A stretch of 64,000 nucleotides of DNA. Origin: Isoptericola luteus. GTDB lineage: Bacteria > Actinomycetota > Actinomycetes > Actinomycetales > Cellulomonadaceae. Made by a program: the position numbers and the translations under genes. The notes below the pieces were generated by a model, which saw only the letters and a program-made list of their open reading frames with translations, was not told where the DNA came from and did no database searches. Location of the stretch: contig NZ_JAIXCQ010000011.1 in NCBI RefSeq assembly GCF_020297055.1, positions 62,001 through 126,000 on the forward strand. Reading direction: 5' to 3'. Positions 24,477 to 32,576 of this stretch are shown in pieces; within the stretch, counting starts at the first letter, position 1, and every line of letters starts with the position of its first letter.

Positions 24477-25343
24477 TCAGGACACCGCCCCGCCCCGGAG
24501 GCCGTCCGCCGCGACGGCCAGGACGACCGCGACCAGGAAACCCCACACCGCCAGGCCGACGCCTCCGCGCAGCCGTCCTCCGCGGCGGCCGACCCGCACC
24601 CCGAGGAGGATCACGACGACGCTCGCCACGACGGCGACCGCCGCGCCGGTCCAGAGGTACGTCGCGGCCTGCACGTGGTCGCTCGCCGTCGGCGGCTCGC
24701 CGAAGAACGACGCCAGCGTGACGACCGCGCCGAACCCGGAGACCAACGGCCAGGCCAGCATGCCGACCGTGGCCACGAACCAGGCCAGCGGGGACTCCCA
24801 GCGATACCCCTGCTCGACGCCGGAGCCCGCCACCGCACCGCCCGCCACCGCACCGCCCGCCGCCGCGACCTGACCGGCGTCCGCGGTCGACGGGTCCGCC
24901 TGGGGCACCCCGCCCGGCTCCTGCGCCGCAGCCCGCCGCGCGTCCCGCCACGCCACGATCGCGCGCCCCGCCGCCGCCGCGAGCGCCGCGTCCAGCCAGA
25001 GCTCGCCGCTTCCGGGCAGGCCGACCCAGCCGTCGCTCAGCCGGCCGAGCACGGCGCCCGCGGCGGCGAACGCGACCACCTGGACGATCACCGGGCGTCG
25101 GGCGAGCAGCGCGGTCAGCAGCGCGGCAGCGGGCACGCACAGGGCGACCGTCAGGAGCGCACGCGCCCCGAGGACGCCGATCAGGTGCCATGCCGCCTGC
25201 GTGCCGGGGGCCCCGCCCTGCGCGAGGGTGACGAGGACGGACAGCGTCGCCGAGAGCACGAACGCACAGCCGCAGGAGCGCCATCCGACGGACCATGCCC
25301 GCGCCGACGTCCCTGCGTGTCGCGAGGTCTGCGTCAGGGTCAT
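24477..25343 (-). CDS. Hypothetical multi-pass membrane protein
   Basis: 288 residues, not recognised as a named family. About seven hydrophobic segments: near 25-45, 55-75, 85-105, 120-130, 195-215, 230-250 and 262-282. A polar linker (about 138-180) holds a GGAVAGGAVAG repeat encoded by imperfect 15-bp repeats. The ATG start at 25343 precedes MTLTQTSRHAGTSARAWSVGW, a positively charged cytosolic N-terminus. It is divergent from the small peptide gene at 25467. Function unknown. Confidence 0.7.
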   Translation of the reverse strand: MTLTQTSRHAGTSARAWSVGWRSCGCAFVLSATLSVLVTLAQGGAPGTQAAWHLIGVLGARALLTVALCVPAAALLTALLARRPVIVQVVAFAAAGAVLGRLSDGWVGLPGSGELWLDAALAAAAGRAIVAWRDARRAAAQEPGGVPQADPSTADAGQVAAAGGAVAGGAVAGSGVEQGYRWESPLAWFVATVGMLAWPLVSGFGAVVTLASFFGEPPTASDHVQAATYLWTGAAVAVVASVVVILLGVRVGRRGGRLRGGVGLAVWGFLVAVVLAVAADGLRGGAVS

Positions 25344-25466
25344 GCGCCTTGATGCAACAGGCGATGGCCGGCCGCGTCAACCGACGACGAGCATTGGCAG
25401 GATCGCGATGGACGATGGCACTTCCGCCACTGGTGGCGGGATCTAGATGTGCGAATCATTACTGCC

Positions 25467-25607
25467 ATGGCCCTCCTCATCCTCCTCACCCTGGTCATGA
25501 CGGCGACACTGATCGGGCTCGCGCGCGTCGTCCGGCGCGACGGGCTCGGTGCGCGACGACCCCCGCGCTCCCACCTCGACTGGTGGGAGAGCACCTCGTC
25601 GCCGTGA
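25467..25607 (+). CDS. Small single-pass membrane protein (46 aa)
   Basis: An ATG opens 46 codons: a hydrophobic segment ALLILLTLVMTATLIGLA, then VVRRDGLGARRPPRSHLDWW and a short polar end. The arrangement of one N-terminal helix followed by a basic R-D-G-x-G-x-R-x-P-P-R-S-H stretch recurs, as far as I recall, in small hypothetical proteins of related actinobacteria. A real but unassigned gene is therefore likely. There is no clear Shine-Dalgarno sequence. A palindromic repeat array starts just before its stop. Confidence 0.55.
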   Translation: MALLILLTLVMTATLIGLARVVRRDGLGARRPPRSHLDWWESTSSP

Positions 25608-25656
25608 CCGGCCGTGACGGGCCGTGACGGGCCGTCACGGGCCGTCACGGTCACGG
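25601..25656. repeat. 10-bp tandem and inverted repeat array, probable terminator
   Basis: Units GCCGTGACGG (three, the first with one change) are followed by two GCCGTCACGG units and TCACGG. Because CCGTGACGG and CCGTCACGG are reverse complements, the array is a near-perfect palindrome of ~39 nt. It begins over the last codons of the 46-residue gene and probably terminates it. Confidence 0.65.
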
Positions 25657-25703
25657 CTGCGTCGCACGCCTGCGGTCGACGCGCAAGCCTGTGCAGGCTC
25701 TGC

Positions 25704-25709
25704 CACAGT
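25704..25709 (+). promoter_or_regulatory. -10-like element before the DoxX-like gene
   Basis: CACAGT, then GGGGCC, then ATG (25716). The same arrangement, CACACT-GGGGCC-ATG, occurs on the minus strand before the gene starting at 30235. Confidence 0.35.
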
Positions 25710-25715
25710 GGGGCC

Positions 25716-26249
25716 ATGCTGCTGCGTCGTATCGCCCGCCCCCTCCTGGCCGCCCCGTTCGTCTACGACGGGATCCAGGCGGCGCTCCATCCGGCCGAGC
25801 ACGTGGACACCGCCCGCGAAGCTTCCATGCTCGTCACCAGGACCGTCGGCACACCGTCGCTGAGCGACCGGCAGCTCGGCCTGCTGGTCCGCGCGCACGG
25901 CGCCGCGACCGCCGTCGCCGGGCTGCTGCTCGCCCTCGGGCGGACGCCACGCACCGCCGCCCTCGCGCTGGCCGCGCTCACCGCCCCGCTCGCCGTCGCG
26001 CACCAGCCGTTCACCAGCAAGGGCGCCGAGCGCAACGAGCGCACCGCCGCCTTCGTCAAGGACCTCGGCAAGGTCGGCGCCGCGGTGATCGCCGGCATCG
26101 ACCTCGAGGGGCGGCCGGGCGTCACCTACCGCGTCCAGCAGGCCCGCGACCACGCCGCCGACCTGGCGGAGGCCAAGGCCAAGACCATCAAGGCCACGAC
26201 CAAGGCGGAAGCCGCCGCGGTGCGTGCGAAGGTCGCCAAGATCGTCTGA
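25716..26249 (+). CDS. DoxX-like family membrane protein
   Basis: 177 residues. The N-terminus LLRRIARPLLAAPFVYDGIQAALHPAEHV and the helix GLLVRAHGAATAVAGLLLALGR fit the DoxX/DoxD-like family of four-helix membrane proteins. The second half, after HQPFTSKGAERNERTAAFVKDLGKVGAAVIAGID, is followed by an Ala/Lys-rich, probably coiled C-terminal tail (about 135-177). The ATG at 25716 is chosen for its -10 spacing, since the upstream in-frame sequence is repeat DNA. Role unknown; some relatives act in oxidative stress complexes. Confidence 0.78.
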   Translation: MLLRRIARPLLAAPFVYDGIQAALHPAEHVDTAREASMLVTRTVGTPSLSDRQLGLLVRAHGAATAVAGLLLALGRTPRTAALALAALTAPLAVAHQPFTSKGAERNERTAAFVKDLGKVGAAVIAGIDLEGRPGVTYRVQQARDHAADLAEAKAKTIKATTKAEAAAVRAKVAKIV

Positions 26250-26271
26250 CGCCGCCGGGAGACCGGCGGCG
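26250..26271 (+). terminator. Hairpin after the DoxX-like gene
   Basis: CGCCGCCGG-GAGA-CCGGCGGCG, a perfect 9-bp stem closed by a GNRA tetraloop, directly after the TGA stop. It separates the gene from the aroA promoter. Confidence 0.7.
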
Positions 26272-26302
26272 AGACGCGCGACCCCGACGACCGCGCGTGA
26301 AC

Positions 26303-26308
26303 TAGCCT
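26303..26308 (+). promoter_or_regulatory. -10 element of a leaderless aroA promoter
   Basis: TAGCCT followed by 7 nt and the aroA ATG at 26316. No Shine-Dalgarno sequence is present. Confidence 0.55.
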
Positions 26309-26315
26309 CGGTGCC

Positions 26316-27683
26316 ATGACTGCTGCCGTCCCGCCGCCCTCCGCCACGACCGATCCCGACGTCGCCGACGCCTGGGCCGCGCCGGTCGCAGAAGGCCCCC
26401 TGGACGCGACGGTCGACATCCCCGGCAGCAAGTCGCTGACCAACCGCCTGCTCGTGCTCGCGGCGCTCGCCGACGGGCCGGGCACCCTGCACGGCGCGCT
26501 GCGCTCGCGCGACGCGGACCTCATGATCGAGGCCCTGCGCACCCTCGGGGTCGAGATCTCCGAGGGCGCCTCGCCCAGCACCCTGCACGTGCGGCCCGCA
26601 CCGCTGCGCGGCGGGGTCGAGGTCGACACCGGGCTGGCCGGGACCGTCATGCGGTTCCTGCCGCCCGTCGCCGCCCTCGCCGACGGCCCCGTGCGCTTCG
26701 ACGGCGACCCGGCCGCCCGCGTGCGCCCGATGCTTCCCGTGCTCGCCGGGCTGCACGGCCTCGGCGTGCGGATCACCGGCGACGGGCCCGAGCTGCCCAC
26801 CCACCTGCCGTTCACCGTGCACGGCACCGGCCGCGTCGTGGGCGGCGCCGTCGACGTCGACGCCTCGGCGTCGTCCCAGTTCGTCTCGGGCCTGCTGCTC
26901 GCCGCCGCGCGGTTCGAGCGAGGGCTGGCGCTGCGTCACATCGGGACGACGCTGCCGAGCCTCCCGCACATCGACATGACGGTGGCCACCCTGCGCGACG
27001 TCGGCGTGCGCGTCGACAACTCGCGCGACGGCATCTGGGAGGTCGCCCCCGGCCCGATCCGCGCCCGCGACGTGCGTGTCGAGCCCGACCTGTCCAACGC
27101 GGCCCCGTTCCTGGCCGCGGCGCTCGTGGCCGGCGGCACCGTGCGGGTCCCCGGCTGGCCGGCGGCCACCACCCAGCCGGGGGCCCTGGTGCCCGGCCTG
27201 CTCGAGCGCATGGGTGCCACCACCGCCGTCGTGCCCGGCGCGGACGGCGACGTCCTCGAGGTCACCGGCACCGGCGAGATCCACGGCCTCGACGTGGACC
27301 TGCACGCCGCGGGCGAGCTCGCGCCGACGTTCGCCGCCCTCGCCGCGCTCGCCGGCTCCCCCACCCGGCTGCGCGGCATCGCGCACCTGCGAGGCCACGA
27401 GACCGACCGCCTGGCCGCGCTCGCGGCCGAGATCACCCGGCTCGGCGGGCAGTGCGAGGAGACCCGCGACGGTCTGGTCATCACCCCGCGGCCCCTGCAC
27501 GGCGGCGTCTTCCGCACCTACGCCGACCATCGGATGGCGACCTCCGGCGCCCTGCTGGGGCTGCGCGTGCCCGGGATCCGGGTCGAGGACGTCGCCACGA
27601 CGGCCAAGACCCTGCCCGGCTTCGACGGGATGTGGGAGCGCATGCTCGGCGGCGCCCCGGCCGGGCCGGGGGCCGTCGCCTGA
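26316..27683 (+). CDS. aroA: 3-Phosphoshikimate 1-carboxyvinyltransferase (EPSP synthase)
   Basis: Joins shikimate-3-phosphate and phosphoenolpyruvate in the sixth step of the shikimate pathway, in the cytosol. 455 residues with the paired inside-out barrels. Conserved segments: [19 protein letters not shown] near 35 (active-site Lys/Ser), [15 protein letters not shown] near 108, [16 protein letters not shown] near 188, [16 protein letters not shown] near 355, and the terminal [13 protein letters not shown] near 400. The stop overlaps the rsgA start (TGATG). In actinobacteria aroA and rsgA are commonly adjacent. Confidence 0.97.
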   Translation: MTAAVPPPSATTDPDVADAWAAPVAEGPLDATVDIPGSKSLTNRLLVLAALADGPGTLHGALRSRDADLMIEALRTLGVEISEGASPSTLHVRPAPLRGGVEVDTGLAGTVMRFLPPVAALADGPVRFDGDPAARVRPMLPVLAGLHGLGVRITGDGPELPTHLPFTVHGTGRVVGGAVDVDASASSQFVSGLLLAAARFERGLALRHIGTTLPSLPHIDMTVATLRDVGVRVDNSRDGIWEVAPGPIRARDVRVEPDLSNAAPFLAAALVAGGTVRVPGWPAATTQPGALVPGLLERMGATTAVVPGADGDVLEVTGTGEIHGLDVDLHAAGELAPTFAALAALAGSPTRLRGIAHLRGHETDRLAALAAEITRLGGQCEETRDGLVITPRPLHGGVFRTYADHRMATSGALLGLRVPGIRVEDVATTAKTLPGFDGMWERMLGGAPAGPGAVA

Positions 27684-28762
27684 TGGCGCGGTCCCGCGAC
27701 GAGCACGCGCGCTACGACCGGCCCTCGAAGAAGGGGTCGCGGCCCCGCACCAAGCAGCGTCCCGAGCACGCCGACGCCGTCACCGGGCTGGTCACCGGGG
27801 TGGACCGCGGGCGGTACACGCTCGTCGTCGACGACGGCACGCCCGACGAGCACGGCGTCCTGGCCATGAAGGCCCGGGAGCTGACCCGCACACGCGTCGT
27901 CGTCGGGGACCGCGTCGACGTCGTCGGCGACACCACCGGGGACGAGGGCACGCTCGCCCGGATCGTGCGCATCGGCGACCGCACCTCCGTGCTGCGGCGC
28001 ACCGCGGACGACACCGACCCGTACGAGCGCATCGTCGTCGCGAACGCCGACCAGCTCGTCATCGTCACCGCCCTCGCCCAGCCCGAGCCCCGCACCGGCA
28101 TGATCGACCGGTGCGTCGTCGCCGCCTACGAGGCCCGCATGGACGTGCTGCTGTGCCTGACGAAGGCCGACCTCGCCTCCCCCGACGCGCTGCGGACGCT
28201 GTACGAGCCGCTCGGGGTCGAGGTCGTGGTCACGCGGGCCGACGACGACGCCACCGTCGAGACGGTCCGCGAGCGCCTGGTCGGGCGCACGTCGGTGTTC
28301 GTCGGGCACTCGGGCGTGGGCAAGTCGACGCTCATCAACGCCCTCGTCCCGGACGCCCGGCGCTCCACCGGGGTGGTCAACGACGTGACCGGACGCGGTC
28401 GGCACACGTCGACGTCCGCGGTCGCGCTGCGGCTGCCCACCGGGCCGGCAGCCGAGCCGGACCCTTCGCCCGCCCTGGGCTCCGGGCACGGCGTGACCCA
28501 CGACGGCTGGGTCATCGACACCCCCGGTGTGCGGTCGTTCGGGCTCGCGCACGTCGAGACGGCGAACCTGCTGGCCGCGTTCGAGGACCTGGACGCCGTC
28601 GCCGCCGAGTGCCCCCGTGGCTGCACCCACCTGGCCGACTCCCCCGACTGCGCGCTGGACGCCTGGGTCGAGAGCTCGGCCGACGACGAGGTCCGCGCGG
28701 TCCGCACCGCCCGGCTCGCGTCGTTCCGGCGGCTGCTCACCGCCCGGTCCGCGGCGGAGTGA
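27683..28762 (+). CDS. rsgA: Ribosome small-subunit-dependent GTPase A
   Basis: This 359-residue circularly permuted GTPase helps mature the 30S subunit. An N-terminal OB-like domain (VTGLVTGVDRGRYTLVVDDG) precedes the permuted G domain: G4 TKAD near 158, G1 GHSGVGKSTLINAL near 208, G3 DTPGVRSFGL near 280. The zinc knuckle C-x4-C with H and C (ECPRGCTHLADSPDCAL near 310) completes the family layout. The start codon overlaps the aroA stop by one base. Confidence 0.95.
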   Translation: MARSRDEHARYDRPSKKGSRPRTKQRPEHADAVTGLVTGVDRGRYTLVVDDGTPDEHGVLAMKARELTRTRVVVGDRVDVVGDTTGDEGTLARIVRIGDRTSVLRRTADDTDPYERIVVANADQLVIVTALAQPEPRTGMIDRCVVAAYEARMDVLLCLTKADLASPDALRTLYEPLGVEVVVTRADDDATVETVRERLVGRTSVFVGHSGVGKSTLINALVPDARRSTGVVNDVTGRGRHTSTSAVALRLPTGPAAEPDPSPALGSGHGVTHDGWVIDTPGVRSFGLAHVETANLLAAFEDLDAVAAECPRGCTHLADSPDCALDAWVESSADDEVRAVRTARLASFRRLLTARSAAE

Positions 28763-28799
28763 CCGCGGCCCGGCTGCCCGCTCGGGTCTCGGTCCGCGC

Positions 28800-28822
28800 G
28801 CCTGCCCGCCGCACGGGCGGGC
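28800..28822 (+). terminator. Hairpin after rsgA
   Basis: GCCTGCCCG and CGGGCGGGC pair with one G-T wobble around a 5-nt loop. It lies 37 nt after the rsgA stop and just before the hisN promoter. Confidence 0.5.
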
Positions 28823-28829
28823 GGACCGC

Positions 28830-28835
28830 TAGCGT
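28830..28835 (+). promoter_or_regulatory. -10 element of a leaderless hisN promoter
   Basis: TAGCGT, 7 nt before the GTG at 28843; no Shine-Dalgarno sequence. Confidence 0.55.
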
Positions 28836-28842
28836 GTGAGAC

Positions 28843-29664
28843 GTGCCGTACACCCAGCAGCCTCCCAGCCCCACCAGCGGGCCAGCGCGCACGTACGAGG
28901 ACGACCTGCGCCTGGCCCACGTCATCGCCGACCAGGTGGACGCCATCACCATGTCCCGGTTCAAGGCGCTCGACCTGCACGTGGAGCGCAAGCCCGACGA
29001 CACGCCGGTCTCGGACGCCGACCGCTCGGCCGAGGAGTTCATCCGCGCCCAGCTCCACCGCGCCCGCACCCGCGACGCCGTCGTCGGCGAGGAGTACGGC
29101 GCGGCCGGCAGCGGGGCACGCCGGTGGATCGTCGACCCCATCGACGGCACCAAGAACTTCGTGCGCGGCGTGCCCGTGTGGGCCACGCTGATCGCACTGG
29201 CCGACGGCGAGCAGGTCGTCATGGGCCTCGTCTCCGCGCCCGCGCTCGGCCGGCGTTGGTGGGCGGCGAAGGGGTCGGGCGCCTGGACCGGCAAGTCCCT
29301 CGCGGCGGCGACCCGGATGTCCGTGTCGGCCGTGGGCTCGTTGTCGGACGCCTCGTTCGCCTACTCGTCGCTGTCCGGCTGGGAGGAGCGCGACAAGCTC
29401 GACGGCTTCCTCGACCTCACCCGGGCGTGCTGGCGCACCCGGGGGTACGGCGACTTCTGGTCGTACATGCTCGTGGCCGAGGGGGCGGCGGACATCGCCG
29501 CGGAGCCCGAGCTCGAGGTCTACGACATGGCCGCCCTCGTGCCGATCGTCACCGAGGCCGGCGGACGTTTCACCTCCCTCGACGGCACTCCGGGCCCCTG
29601 GGGCGGCAACGCCGTGGCCACCAACGGCCACCTGCACGACGCCGCCATGGTCTACCTCGGCTGA
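28843..29664 (+). CDS. hisN: Histidinol-phosphatase, inositol-monophosphatase family
   Basis: This 273-residue Mg-dependent phosphatase converts histidinol phosphate to histidinol in histidine synthesis; actinobacteria use this IMPase-type enzyme. Metal-binding motifs: GEEYG near 84 (Glu ligand), WIVDPIDGTKNFVRGVPVW near 97 (D-x-x-D-G-T), and the late YDMAALVPIVTEAGG near 226 (Asp ligand). The N-terminal DTPVSDADRSAEE fits. The GTG start matches a leaderless promoter. Other IMPase substrates cannot be excluded, but the DPIDGTKNFVRG variant favours HisN. Confidence 0.9.
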   Translation: MPYTQQPPSPTSGPARTYEDDLRLAHVIADQVDAITMSRFKALDLHVERKPDDTPVSDADRSAEEFIRAQLHRARTRDAVVGEEYGAAGSGARRWIVDPIDGTKNFVRGVPVWATLIALADGEQVVMGLVSAPALGRRWWAAKGSGAWTGKSLAAATRMSVSAVGSLSDASFAYSSLSGWEERDKLDGFLDLTRACWRTRGYGDFWSYMLVAEGAADIAAEPELEVYDMAALVPIVTEAGGRFTSLDGTPGPWGGNAVATNGHLHDAAMVYLG

Positions 29665-29693
29665 CCGCCCCCGCCCCCGTGCCCCCTGGGTAC

Positions 29694-29724
29694 CCCCGCG
29701 AGAAGACCTCTCTATCTCGCGGGG
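29694..29724. repeat. GATAGAGAG-type element between hisN and the DUF6912-like gene
   Basis: CCCCGCGAGA (29694-29703) pairs with TCTCGCGGGG (29715-29724) around an 11-nt loop containing CCTCTCTA. The right half is the standard repeat unit CCTCTCTATCTCGCGGG. The element separates convergent genes and ends 4 nt before the stop of the minus-strand gene. Probable bidirectional terminator. Confidence 0.75.
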
Positions 29725-29728
29725 ACGC

Positions 29729-30235
29729 TCAAGGGCGGGGGATGGCGCGGATCTCCGTCGGGTCGTACCAGAGCAGGTCCCGGTCGGTGACGCGCTGCAA
29801 CGCAGCGTCCAGCTCCGCGTCGTCGTCCGCGTCCACGGCGGCGAGCATCGCTCGCACGTCGGCGGCGGCCTCCGGCTCGTCGACGTGCACGGCCACGAGC
29901 GCGACGTCCGGCACGGCGGGCACGGCGACGGTGCTCTCGGCGACGTCGTCGACACCACCCTCGACGGCGGAGACCAGCTGCTCGCCCACCTCCACCGAGA
30001 CGACGACCCGCAGCGGGACCACCCCGGGGCGCGCTGCCACGAGCGCGAGCGCGTCGTCGGCCGCGGCGAGGAACGCCGCGTACTCGTGCCCCTCGGCGTC
30101 GTCGTCCGGCAGCGAGGCCTCCAGCGCCGGGGTCACCGCGTGCACGTGGCGGGCGGGGAGGTCCCAGCGCACCCGGCCCGCGGCACCGGTGGCAGGGTCG
30201 AGCTCGTCGAGCGTGGCCGGGACGTAGATGCGCAT
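29729..30235 (-). CDS. Conserved actinobacterial protein (DUF6912-like)
   Basis: 168 residues beginning MRIYVPATLDEL, which I associate with a conserved actinobacterial family of unknown function (DUF6912-type). It has no signal peptide or membrane segment. A central VALVAVHVDEPEAAADVRAMLAA and a terminal ALQRVTDRDLLWYDPTEI segment look conserved. The start ATG at 30235 is preceded by CACACT and 6 nt, a leaderless arrangement. The much longer open frame upstream is a shadow of the CpaE-like gene. Confidence 0.75.
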   Translation of the reverse strand: MRIYVPATLDELDPATGAAGRVRWDLPARHVHAVTPALEASLPDDDAEGHEYAAFLAAADDALALVAARPGVVPLRVVVSVEVGEQLVSAVEGGVDDVAESTVAVPAVPDVALVAVHVDEPEAAADVRAMLAAVDADDDAELDAALQRVTDRDLLWYDPTEIRAIPRP

Positions 30236-30271
30236 GGCCCCAGTGTGCCGTCTACGCTCGGTTCCGGGGGC

Positions 30272-30406
30272 CGGACGCACCGCCGCGACCGCGCCGCGGC
30301 GGCCGGAGCCACCCTGCTGTCCGAGGTCGAGACCAACCCGTACGGCAGGTCCTACCGGGTCGAGGACCTCGAGGGCCACCGCTGGATGTTCATGCAGCCG
30401 TCCTGA
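30272..30406 (+). pseudogene. C-terminal remnant of a VOC (glyoxalase/bleomycin-resistance) family gene
   Basis: The frame reads RAAAAGATLLSEVETNPYG and then RSYRVEDLEGHRWMFMQPS, followed by TGA. This is the typical last ~40 residues of a VOC-fold protein (…AGA…YG-R-x-Y-x-x-x-D-x-E-G-H-x-W-x-F). No start codon or N-terminal half is present, since the region directly upstream is the promoter and start of the DUF6912-like gene on the other strand. Its last codons overlap the 3' end of the CpaE-like gene. It is a relic of a larger gene removed by deletion. Confidence 0.7.
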
Positions 30407-31784
30407 CCGACTCCCGCACGCCGTTCGCCAGAGACGCGACGGCGCGCGCCACGGGCGACGTCGGCGCGTGCTCCGCGAGCGTGCGCCCCGCGAGGACGGC
30501 GCCGTCCAACGCCGTGGCGTCCTGCGGCACCAGGTGCACCTCCTCCAGCCCGGCGTAGCGGGCGAGCGCGTCGCGCACCGACTCCTCGGGGTGCGGCCCG
30601 ACGGCGGACGCCCGGACCCGGTTGGCCACCACCAGCCGCGGCGCCGCGACGGGCACCGGCACCTCGGACAGCTCCTCCAGGCCACGCACCAGACGCTGGA
30701 TGCCGATCGGGTCCGCGGAACCGACGACCACCACGACGTCCGCCGCCTGCAGCGCGGCGAGGGTGGTCGCGTTGCGCTGAGGCGCGCGGGTGTCGTACAT
30801 GAGCATCTCGTCCGACTCGAGCACGGCGCCGCAGTCGACAACCGTCCAGTGGGCCAGCTCGCGCGCCCGCTCGAGCACCACCTCGACGGCGCTGGCGGGC
30901 AGCTCCGGCCAGCGCGCCGCCCGCGTGATCCCCGTCAGCACGCGCAGCCGACCGTTCACCACGGGGCTGTTGCGGGCGAGGGTGGCCAGGTCGAGCGTGC
31001 CCTGACCCGCGGCACGGGCGACCGCGGCCAGGCCCGGAGCGTCGTCGAGCATGCCGAGCCGCGCCGCGACCGACGCACCGTAGGTGTCCGCGTCCACGAG
31101 CAGCGAGGTCAGCGCCTCGGGCCGGGTGCCGTCACCGTCGTTCCTGGTCGCCGAGCGACCGCGCCGCCGACGCCGACCGGCCCGGGTCACCAGCCCGGCG
31201 AGCTCGGCCGCGAGCTCCACGGCGACGGTGGTGCGCCCCGGCGCCCCGACGGGCCCCCAGACGGCCACGACATGCCCTCGGCGCGGGAGGTCGCGCGGGT
31301 CCGGCACGGCCGTCCGCACGGTGTCGTCGTCATCCCACGCGTCACCGTGCACGGCGGCGGGCGGCGCGGCCTGCGGACCGGGGCCGGGGCCCGCCAGGAC
31401 GCTGCGGGGCGCCGGACCCGTCGGGGTCACCACCGCGGCGGCCTCCCGCACAGCGGCCAGCACCGCCCAGTCCTCGTACTGCTCGACGACGGCGTCGACG
31501 CCCAGCGCACGCAGCCGCTCGGCGGGCGCCCCGTCGTCGCCCAGCGCGGCGACCCGCACCCCCGCGTCGTGCAGGCGGCCGACGACGTCGCGGTCCAGGC
31601 CCGGGAGGTCGCCCGAGACCAGGGCCACCATGCCGGCACCGGCGGCGGCCGCCGCCAGCAGCTCGGCGACGTCGCCGCAGCGGCGGGTGACCGTGAGCCC
31701 CGCACCCGGCGTGCCGAGCGCGAGCACGACGTCGGTCTCGGCCGGGCCACGGACCGCGCACAGGACGGTGAGGCTCGCGGCCAT
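30390..31784 (-). CDS. CpaE/ParA-like P-loop ATPase
   Basis: 464 residues. An N-terminal receiver-like or atypical domain (about 1-110) is followed by a variable linker and a C-terminal MinD/ParA-type ATPase. The deviant Walker A is WGPVGAPGRTTVAVELAAEL near 172, LLVDADTYGASVAARLG near 228 holds the switch Asp, and TVVDCGAVLESDE follows near 310. The layout resembles CpaE/TadZ, which places type IV (Tad) pilus machines, or related actinobacterial septum-site proteins. The gene overlaps the SAF gene by one base (TGATG). No other tad genes are in the window, so its partner system is not visible. Confidence 0.78.
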   Translation of the reverse strand: MAASLTVLCAVRGPAETDVVLALGTPGAGLTVTRRCGDVAELLAAAAAGAGMVALVSGDLPGLDRDVVGRLHDAGVRVAALGDDGAPAERLRALGVDAVVEQYEDWAVLAAVREAAAVVTPTGPAPRSVLAGPGPGPQAAPPAAVHGDAWDDDDTVRTAVPDPRDLPRRGHVVAVWGPVGAPGRTTVAVELAAELAGLVTRAGRRRRRGRSATRNDGDGTRPEALTSLLVDADTYGASVAARLGMLDDAPGLAAVARAAGQGTLDLATLARNSPVVNGRLRVLTGITRAARWPELPASAVEVVLERARELAHWTVVDCGAVLESDEMLMYDTRAPQRNATTLAALQAADVVVVVGSADPIGIQRLVRGLEELSEVPVPVAAPRLVVANRVRASAVGPHPEESVRDALARYAGLEEVHLVPQDATALDGAVLAGRTLAEHAPTSPVARAVASLANGVRESVRTAA

Positions 31785-32440
31785 CACACGCCCGTCCCGG
31801 CCTGCGGCACGACCGTGACCGCGCCGGGCGACGCCAGCGCCTTGAGCACGGCGGGCAGGTCGTCCGTGCCGACGAGCACGTGCAGCGTCGCGCCGTCGGA
31901 GACCACCAGACCGCTGCCGGCCGAGTCCACCTGCTCGACGACGACGCCGGTCACCAGCGGCGCCGGGTCGCTCACCGGGGCGGTACCCCCCGCCGAGGTC
32001 TCGGGGACGGACCACAGGTCGACGACGGCGCCCGCCGCGATCCGCTCGGAGACCCCCTGGTCCACGGGCACAGCCACCGAGCGGACGTCGACGTCGGCCG
32101 CCGCACCGAGCGACGCGCGCGACACGAGCTCGCCCTCGTCGACGACCCGCAGCGCCACGAGGTCCTCCGGGAACGGGCGGTCGGCGCGCAGATAGAGGTC
32201 CGTCCCGGAACCCAGCCGGACGTCGACGGTGCGCAGGCCCTCGACCGCGACGGGCTCGCCGGGCGTCAGGGTGCTGTCGGCGGCGTAGACCGGCACCGTC
32301 TGCGAGGCGCTGGACACCGCCCAGGACCCCAGGGCCACGGAGGCGGCGACGATGACGATGCCGACGACGAGGCGGGGGTCGCGCCAGCCGGGGCGACGCA
32401 GCCGCGGCGCGGTCGGGGCGGGCAGATGGTCGGTGCTCAC
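31784..32440 (-). CDS. SAF-domain protein (CpaB/RcpC-like)
   Basis: 218 residues. A cytosolic N-terminus (RRPGWRDPRL) precedes one membrane helix (VVGIVIVAASVALGSWAVSS, about 24-43). The SAF-type domain follows: VPVYAADSTLTPGEPVAVEGLRTVDVRLG, then FPEDLVALRVVDEGELVSRASLG and AVPVDQGVSERIAAGAVVDLW. This matches the Flp pilus assembly protein CpaB/RcpC, which lies in the periplasm or wall zone. It is translationally coupled to the CpaE-like ATPase. In related actinobacteria this two-gene set occurs alone, and its job is not established. Confidence 0.8.
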   Translation of the reverse strand: MSTDHLPAPTAPRLRRPGWRDPRLVVGIVIVAASVALGSWAVSSASQTVPVYAADSTLTPGEPVAVEGLRTVDVRLGSGTDLYLRADRPFPEDLVALRVVDEGELVSRASLGAAADVDVRSVAVPVDQGVSERIAAGAVVDLWSVPETSAGGTAPVSDPAPLVTGVVVEQVDSAGSGLVVSDGATLHVLVGTDDLPAVLKALASPGAVTVVPQAGTGV

Positions 32441-32576
32441 GGACGTCCTCCGGAGGTCGGGGCTGCGGGCGCGTCGTCGCGCCGGTCACCTATCATCCGT
32501 GATCCACGGACGCCTTTCGATCATCCCTGTGGACAAGCAGCACCAACCGTGGTGTCCACTGTGCGAGACTGCCGCT

